The notes below the pieces were generated by a model. That model worked only from the letters and a program-made list of their open reading frames with translations. It did not search any database and had not been told where the DNA came from. Both the position numbers and the translations under genes were made by a program. Positions 57,148 through 64,000 of a stretch of DNA of 64,000 nucleotides are shown piece after piece (position 1 is the stretch's first letter; each line of letters starts with the position of its first letter). The stretch is taken from assembly GCA_905250075.1 (NCBI GenBank), contig CAJNOP010000046.1, forward strand, positions 312,112 through 376,111, written 5' to 3'. This DNA is from Rotaria sp. Silwood1. Its lineage: Eukaryota; Rotifera; Eurotatoria; Philodinida; Philodinidae.

Positions 57148-58311
57148 TTAACTAATTAAACGGCCTTTTTTTATTAATTTCTTTTTTAATTTCGCTTTTT
57201 TATCATCTTTTCGTTTTTGTAAATTAGCTTTACGTTTTTCTTGTCTTTCTTTAATACGTTTTTTTGTTTCAGATTTATTTTGTTGCCATTTTTTCGCTGA
57301 TAGTTCACGACGTTTATTTTGTTTTTTAATTGTTTTACGTAATAATTGAGCATTATCACGAATTTTTTCACCTTTAGCTTTTGCTAATGCTGTTTTCCAA
57401 TGTTTTGAACGTAGAAGTTCTTTTCCTTGTTCAGGATTTTCTTCTTGTAAACGATTTAATTCATTTTGTTCAGATTCAATTTTTTTTAATGTATTTATTA
57501 ATTGTTTTTGTTTATTAGGAAGTTTTTTGAAATTTTTCTTTTTTGATTTTGTATCAATTGAATTTTCAGTATTAAATTCAAATCGACCAAACGTTATTTG
57601 ATTTGGTATTGATGATGGTTTTGAATTATGAGCATCATTTGAAGCAGAAGAACTTGTTGTTGGTGTTACTGTCCATTCTTTAGTAGATGTTCGAACTTTT
57701 TTTTCACGATCTTCAGATTTATCTTTTGTACGTTTACGTTTAACAGTATGATCAATGCCATTTTCTGTCAAAGAAAGTAATTAAATGAGAACGAAGTTAT
57801 TGAAAAAAATAATAACCTGTTTGTTGTTGACGGTGAGGCATTTTTTCGTGAAGCTTTTTCAATAATTCTTCACGACTTATTGAATTATTTGATTGTTGTT
57901 TATTATTATTGGTTGATGAATTAGTTTCTAAATAAAAACGCTTTTGTATGTCTAAATTTATATTAAATATATTCTTTTACTATGATGATGAGCAAGAAAT
58001 CGATAGATTCCTGATGTTGTACGAATTGATTCCACACCGGCTACTTCTAATGATGATGTTGAAGTTTGACCTTTAAGCTTTTGTTGTTGCTGTTTATTTC
58101 GTTTTAATGTTGATTCACGAAGAAATTTATCTTTAAGTTCATTATATGTTTGTAATTCATCTGGAGCAATATATGTTTCAGGTCGAATAAAATCGACTAA
58201 TGAATGAAGAATTGTATTTAAATTTAGAAAATATTCAATTTCTGGATGACGATGAATAGCATCATCTTGAACTATGTTAACATCAGATGTATTTATATCT
58301 GTATCAGTCAT
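57148..58311 (-). CDS. SURF6: SURF6 homologue, nucleolar ribosome-assembly protein (3 exons, 352 aa)
   Basis: Exons 58311-57981, 57927-57817 and 57764-57148 (TAA); introns of 53 and 52 bp; frame continuous. Exon 2 supplies the SURF6 segment SREELLKKLHEKM (human RQRLHEKIQE). Exon 3 carries the SURF6 domain: ITFGRFEF, KQKQLINTLKKIESEQNEL, HWKTALAKAKGEKIRDNAQL, and a very basic, coiled-coil tail of Lys/Arg/Glu repeats ending KKLIKKGRLIS. Length fits human SURF6 (361 aa). SURF6 (yeast Rrp14) binds pre-rRNA and acts in early 60S and 40S assembly in the nucleolus. The poly-acidic/basic composition and the Gln/Lys-rich stretch in exon 1 are usual for nucleolar factors. It is followed at 59 bp by the LYR gene on the same strand. 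Confidence 0.88.
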
Positions 58312-61290
58312 TATTAGAATCTAATTGCGATTTCGTGCTAGTAGATTTCACTTTGAAATAATATAAAAGAATCGTTTGCTTAATGATTGGTCAATATCTT
58401 CATTCAGTTTATTCCTCAATAAGAAAGTTGGACAGTAGAGGACGCTCGATAATCAACATCCATTCTAAGAGTCAATGGAGTTCGTTGTATCATGCATAAC
58501 TCAGAGATAAAAGTAGCTAACAATCTGCGGTTTTCGGTATTCGAAAGAGGACAAACAGCTTCATCAATTTATGTGAAATTAAACAAATAAGCTGTGGTCA
58601 ATATTGGTAAGTTCTCAGTGACCATTTTATTAAAGATGCCCTTCGAAAGGTTTTATTTACAACTTAACTTTGAAGATAATAATTTGACAGAGAAATCAAG
58701 ATCTCTCTAGATAGTTTCGCTGTCAAGTTATAAGCATGTTACTAAGACCCTCAAAATCAGCCAATCGATCACTAGTCGTTTAGAAATGAGTTGATATAGA
58801 AGATTTTCACCATGCTGACACACTTGGTGGTGTTTTTTTTTAAAGGGACTAGAGGTAATCAAATCGATATTATACAAATCCATTGTTCTCACGTAATACT
58901 TAATTAACACCAAGGATTTCGAAGTTTTGTTCTGACCTTTCCATGTTGCTTTAAAAAAACAAACACCTTCATTTGTGTTAGCATAGTGAATATCTTCTAT
59001 ATTAACTCGTTTCGAACTGAACAGTAGTCCATTAGGCGATTTCGAGGACTTCAGAAGAATACTTATAACTTGCCAAAGAAACCACTTCAAGAAGTATTGA
59101 TTTTCTCCATCACATTATTATCTTAAAAGTTAACGTAAAATTGCAAAGTTTCCAATCGTATCGCTTCCAAAATAGTCACTAAGAACTGATCGATACTGAT
59201 CACTGCATAATTGTTTGATTTTTATATGGATTGATAAATTTATCTGTTCTCTTTCGAATGCTGAAAACTACAAATCGCTTGATACTTTTATGCCTGAGTA
59301 GGTTGTGACACAACAAAATCTAATGACTTTTTGAATGAATACTAGAGGTCGACAGTCGAATAAAAAATGAAGTTGAAGGGATCAATCAATGATCGCATAG
59401 TGCAATGTTTAACATGATTCTTTATTTGGCATCTCATTTTTCCCAACAATTTCCATCATTTTCTGTTTGAGAAATGTTTTCCTCTGTTATCTGTTTTTTT
59501 TGACCGCGTATTCTCAAATTTTCGAAGGAGTTTCATTGTAGCCAACGACTTTTATGTTTATTTGAAAGATGATGTCAAGATGCAGGACATAAAAAAGATC
59601 GTTTTTTGAATTAAGCTTTATTACTATTATATAAAAGAATACATTTATAATTAGAGTGACAGTTCTTAAGACATTGAACTTCTCTCGCGTTAAAAAGTAA
59701 ATATTAAAATAACATCTAGTTTCTTCCATGCCTTGTATCTTGACATCTTTTTATTAATAAAAAAGAATTAAATCTAAAGAATGAAGGACCACGGAGGATT
59801 TTAGATTGTTAAATGACTAATTTGTTACTCTTGTTAGTACAATATTTCTCGAAAACATCATGATATGAGATCGAAAATATTATCATAGTTTGTTCACTTC
59901 AGTTACATCGCATCCATGCAAATTTCAGGCGATTTGAATGTACCTGGACTAAAATCGGTTTTTGAGGAAGTCTTAAACTTTTCAGAACAATGACTGTCGT
60001 CAAACAATCAATTTTTGAGATAAGGACTTGGCTAGATACTCTACTATATGTACTTTCATAATCAATAATCTCAAAAAAAGAAAAGCTCGCCATGCGCTTC
60101 CTTGTAGGATTCTAGGGTTTAGTACCATTTTCTGAAATCTTTTTAGGTTGTATGTGTTTTAGCCAGAACTTAATAAAGTCTAGAAACAATAAAGAAGTTA
60201 GAATGGTGTTTTAACAAAACATAGGGATTTTCGATAATTTCAGTTATTACCAGGAAATTTCAATAATTACGGAAATTTTTTGAGCATTCATGTAGATATA
60301 TTGACGCTATAAGTTTGTAGAAGCCTATCTACGAAATGGTGATAATGTTCAATCATTTCCCCGTATTTTCTGAACATTCAAGCAACTTGAAGGTAGAAGC
60401 CTTGGGAATTTTAAATAAAATAACATAATATATTTATAATTAGTAATTATTTAGAGATTTCACTAGTTTCCAAAAATAACAAATACATTTTGAAATTTTT
60501 CCTATAATTTGCATTACTCAGTATTCAATCTATTAGAATTTAAGACTTTAGTAATTGCCAAAGTTTCTCAAAAAATTGCTTTCTCGTGCATTGGCAATTA
60601 CTAAATTTGCTTGAAGTCATCTTCTCATGGGTTTGGTAGTTTCAAAAATTTGACTTTACCATATTCGCTTCTGTTGATATATCAACGGTTATAATCCTAA
60701 TAAAATTTAATATTCATATAGACCTGGTTAGGAAAGCTAAATACTATCTTTACACAAGAAATCGATGTTTAATATTAGTTGTTCTTTATTTCCTTAGATC
60801 TTTGCAACATATTTTAATCTTTAGTTAATTTCATATATATCCTCATATATTTACTTTCCGTATAATATCTGCAAGAATTTAAAATGATTAAATATTTATT
60901 TAAAAACTTAAAGGATACATGGAACATTCTATAGAAAATGTTTCTATTACGATGCAAGATTTACATAGAATAAATCTGTTTTTTAATCTAGTAATAATTT
61001 AATATATACATCTGTTTGAAAGGAATCACATAAGTCATTTATTTTCGAAAATAAAGCAATCATTATTTAAAATATTTTATGTTAATAAATCGAAATTAAA
61101 TATCTTTAAAAAAAGCGATCGCTCAGTATGGCATCTATCGAAAAGTGACTTTAAAAGAATTTGGCTGGGTATAGATATTTATCCAATGAAAATTAAATCA
61201 GACTAGAAATAACAGAACAGCTGTTTGTTCGATCGTTTATAGCCATGAACAAATGATAGTTGATCTAATCGATTTTTATATGCATTGTAG
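58312..61290. other. Intergenic sequence, one unassigned open frame
   Basis: A 120-codon minus-strand frame at 59090-58728 starts with TTG, shows fairly varied codon use (for example NTNEGVCFFKATWKGQN) and has no family known to me; it could be a decayed gene. The remainder is AT-rich and unrecognised. Confidence 0.35.
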
Positions 61291-61302
61291 ATTATTAAGA
61301 AA

Positions 61303-62269
61303 ATGTTATCTAATATTGATGAAACATTTTTATTGAATTTAAAAAATGAATTTAATTCAAACTCATCATCAACATTTGTTTCATCGGAACTTTTACCCAG
61401 TTATTCACCAACTGAAACGCTTACTTCAGAAATTGATTGTTTACCAAATTTATCTCAAGGTAAAAATTTCAATTTCTTTTTCATAGATGTTTCAATATTC
61501 ATTTTAAGCTTTTTAGATCTTTCAATACCAACTCATTTTGATATGACAAATCCAAATGATTGGGTTCTTGCTTATTCACTTATTAAAAATTCAGTTGTTC
61601 AACTTGAACGTACAACTAATGATGATCTTTTACGTTTAACAAATAATAATCATAATAAACTTTTCCGAAATTCTTCAACTTCAAGTATAAATTTTGATGA
61701 TATGCCACGTGTACGTGGACCAAAATCTACTCGTTTTACTTGTCCGATATGTGGTTTAATAACTGTATCAATGGAACGTTTACAAAGACATGTTAATCAA
61801 CATGGACAAAAACTTCGTTTAGAAACATATAAACCAGAACGAAAAGTATCGTCATTAATATGTGAAAAATGTAAAGCAACATTTTCATCTGCTTATGCTC
61901 TAAGAAAACATCAACGTGTACACACAAGAGGTTTGTTTTTCGTTGTTTTTAAAATTTAACTATTGAAACGAAAACATTTTGTTTATTTTAATAGATAAAC
62001 CATTTTCATGCGATTTTTGTGGTTCAAAATTTTCTCAATGGGGAAATTTACGACATCATATTCAACGACATTTGGGCATTAGTCCTTATGCATGTCCATA
62101 TTGTAAGAAGACATTTATTGCACCATGTAAACTTGAAGTTCATATTCGTGGTCATCTTGATGAACGACCATATGTTTGTGATCGATGTCAAGCAACATTT
62201 AGATGTAATGATGATTTGCGTAAACATTTAATTATTCATGCTGATTATAAAGTAAGTTCATGTACATAA
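61303..62269 (+). CDS. C2H2 zinc-finger protein, five fingers (3 exons, about 281 aa)
   Basis: Exons 61303-61459, 61517-61930 and 61995 onward; introns of 57 and 64 bp. The first 120 residues are Ser/Asn-rich and without domain. Five C2H2 fingers follow: CPICGLITVSMERLQRHVNQH (C128), CEKCKATF...HQRVH (about 166-188), CDFCGSKFSQWGNLRHHIQRH (about 194-216), CPYCKKTF...HIRGH (about 222-244), and CDRCQATF...HLIIH (about 250-272). All Cys and His ligands are present, so zinc binding and sequence-specific DNA binding are expected. The family cannot be named. The 3' end is uncertain: the frame stops at 62269, but a strong GTAAGT donor at 62252 could lead to another exon not found. A 3' splice-like site ends 12 nt before the ATG. 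Confidence 0.85.
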
Positions 62270-62693
62270 TGAAAATCAAACTAATCATAGATGATGTTCT
62301 GAATTCATGTATCGTTGTTAAATCGAGGTTTTGTAGAACTTTATACAAAAGATGTTTGTTCTCATAGAAAAGATTTTAGAGTTCAGAGCTGGGCAAGTAC
62401 AAGTAAGCACTCGAGCAAATTCGTATTTATTCAGCTAGTTTACAATCTCAATAACGATTATCTATCTGGAGTGATGAGTAATCGGCATATTTTTCGACGA
62501 TTTAAAAAGGTGTGAGTTTATGTTCTTTTGAATATAGGCTAACGAGGGAATCGATCGAAGTGATACGTCGCATTTGAGATGAGATCCCAGTCATTGCGTA
62601 GGGCCTGTTGAGTCTAGAAGATACTTTTCCATGCGTTGTCCTTTTGGAAGTATGGTCGTTCACCTGATTGGATTTTTCGAATTGACGCATTTC
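62270..62693. other. 3' flank of the zinc-finger gene
   Basis: No further finger or exon could be placed; acceptor-like AGs at about 62289 and 62368 lead to early stops. Confidence 0.35.
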
Positions 62694-62937
62694 GGACTAA
62701 AATTTTGTCCATAAGCAAATCTTGAAGTCATTAGAATCTCCGAAAAATTTCAGCCAAAAAGTGCAATCTCTTCTCGAGACATCAAATACAAAAAAAAAAT
62801 CGTTATATTTCACCAATAGGACGAAAGATCTAATTTCTATTGCATTTCATATCTTGAGAAAAAAACACTCTTTTTGACGTAAGTTTTTAGAAGATTCTAA
62901 CGACTTCAAGAGCTGTCTATGAATAAAATTTTAGGCC
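62694..62937. mobile_element. Inverted-repeat element (about 244 bp), probable MITE
   Basis: GGACTAAAATTTTGTCCATA at 62694 recurs inverted up to 62937. The arms share CTAAAATTTT, CTTGAAGTC and TTAGAATCT over about 75 bp (around 80% alike). The centre has no coding frame. The target duplication is not clear. Confidence 0.6.
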
Positions 62938-64000
62938 AAAATTTGTTTGTTCAATTTTTATAAATACCATATCATAGGTAAAAAAAATTCAGTGTAATGC
63001 AGCGCATGGAGAAGAATCTCCTAGATTTCTTTCAATTTCAATAGGCTCTGCGTGACGACTAGAAGTTCTAAATCAAACGCTAGATTTCACTCGAGTAGTT
63101 TTCTCGTGAGAAATTTTTTCTGAATTTTTGCTCGAGAACAGTGAAATAATCTTTGAAAAAATCAATAAATTAGTTTGAATAGAAATTGAAGACTAGTTTC
63201 TGATAAACGTGTTTCTTCAACCATTCAAACGCGCCAAATATTAAAGTTTGCAACCAGAATTTGAACATGGGCTTAGAAATGTTATGTGTATTTTTTTTTC
63301 GAGAGTAATGAGAATTTTATTAAATGACTTGAAAAACTATTTTTAATGATGAAACAATAGCTTTCTATTTGCCATATAAATCACTTGTCGAATATGCTAA
63401 ATATTGTCGGAGACAATGGATACTTGTTTACAGAATGTAATATTGAACTAACTTGCAGTTTTTATCGAAACATTTTTTAAGAGTTTCTTGTCATTACTTT
63501 GCAGAAAAAACTGAAACAAAATTTCTAAACCTAAATTCGAAAAGAGCACAAACTCATAGTTTATGACTCATCGGAAATACCTCCTAATGGATCAAAAGCG
63601 AACTGTCGAAAAAGCCTCTGACCGCCCGCTAGAAGATTTAAAAGAGAATCTATTAGAGAATCTATTCAGTCCAACTCCTCCAGAATAAAGTACCATACTA
63701 TCTTAGAATCCCATGAGTTTTTCGGAAATCCAACAATTTTAAACGCCTAAGAATCTGGTTTTTGAGTAAAATATCATTCTTCTCTTTAATGAAAATTACT
63801 ATTTTTTTGAGCTTAAGTCCAAGTTGTCTAGAAAAATGTTTGTGAAGAGCTACGAAAGCAGAAACCGTCTAAATTTAGCGTTTGAGGAACTTTCGAAGAT
63901 TAAAAATTATAGTATAAATTTTAAATTAAATAATCATAAGAAAAAAATAGGTTGATCATCAAACCAGAGATAAAATGATATTCTAAGAACAATATGTATT
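62938..64000. other. Intergenic sequence to the window end, nothing recognised
   Basis: AT-rich. A small tandem duplication of AGAGAATCTATT lies at about 63642-63666. No exon or further element was delimited. Confidence 0.4.

Noticed and set aside
58728..59090. 120-codon minus-strand open frame
   Set aside because: Begins with TTG and matches no known domain; kept only as a remark in the intergenic entry.

Overview
This is eukaryotic nuclear DNA, about 70% A+T, with compact genes whose introns mostly run about 55-70 bp and follow GT...AG. It carries plainly animal genes (TFAP2, MCTP, RUVBL2, SURF6, a homologue of the MIEF1 microprotein) beside an intron-bearing gene for a bacterial-type phosphoenolpyruvate carboxylase, an enzyme animals are not expected to have. 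Tiny introns, a foreign metabolic gene that has gained introns, and signs of spliced-leader processing all fit a bdelloid rotifer (Adineta/Rotaria-like). The organism call is an inference; no ribosomal or mitochondrial marker is present.

Left part (1-15.5 kb). A 216-bp hAT-like MITE with an exact 8-bp target duplication is followed by a tiny RING-finger gene (minus), a decayed non-LTR reverse transcriptase (minus, about 3.8-4.3 kb), an unidentified minus-strand gene seen only as its last small exons (6.1-6.6 kb), and a 583-bp foldback element. Then come the 8-exon PEPC gene (9724-13430, 908 aa), a palindromic MITE in its probable 3' UTR, and an intronless GNAT acetyltransferase gene (14462-15466).

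Middle part (15.5-44.7 kb). A gene-poor stretch of nearly 9 kb leads to an 8-exon TFAP2 transcription-factor gene (24312-27356), followed by another 5.6 kb without recognisable genes. Between 33 and 40 kb lie two gene relics (a secreted nuclease-like one and an LDL-receptor YWTD-repeat one), an EEP-family nuclease/phosphatase gene (minus) and a small predicted membrane protein (minus). RUVBL2 (Reptin, 12 exons, 40806-44713) has one inflated 1.9-kb intron holding a hAT-like MITE.

Right part (44.7-64 kb). A 15-exon MCTP gene (three C2 domains, two membrane segments; 46989-54066) has two enlarged introns, one with a TA-flanked MITE. On the minus strand SURF6 (58311-57148) is followed after only 59 bp by a 67-aa LYR protein homologous to the MIEF1 microprotein. 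A good 3' splice site lies just before the second gene's ATG, so the pair looks like a trans-spliced operon that joins a nucleolar with a mitochondrial ribosome-assembly factor. A five-finger C2H2 protein gene (61303-62269) and an inverted-repeat element close the window.

Exon coordinates were read by eye from splice consensus, reading-frame continuity and similarity to known families; no alignment was run. Gene-poor stretches may still hide short exons.
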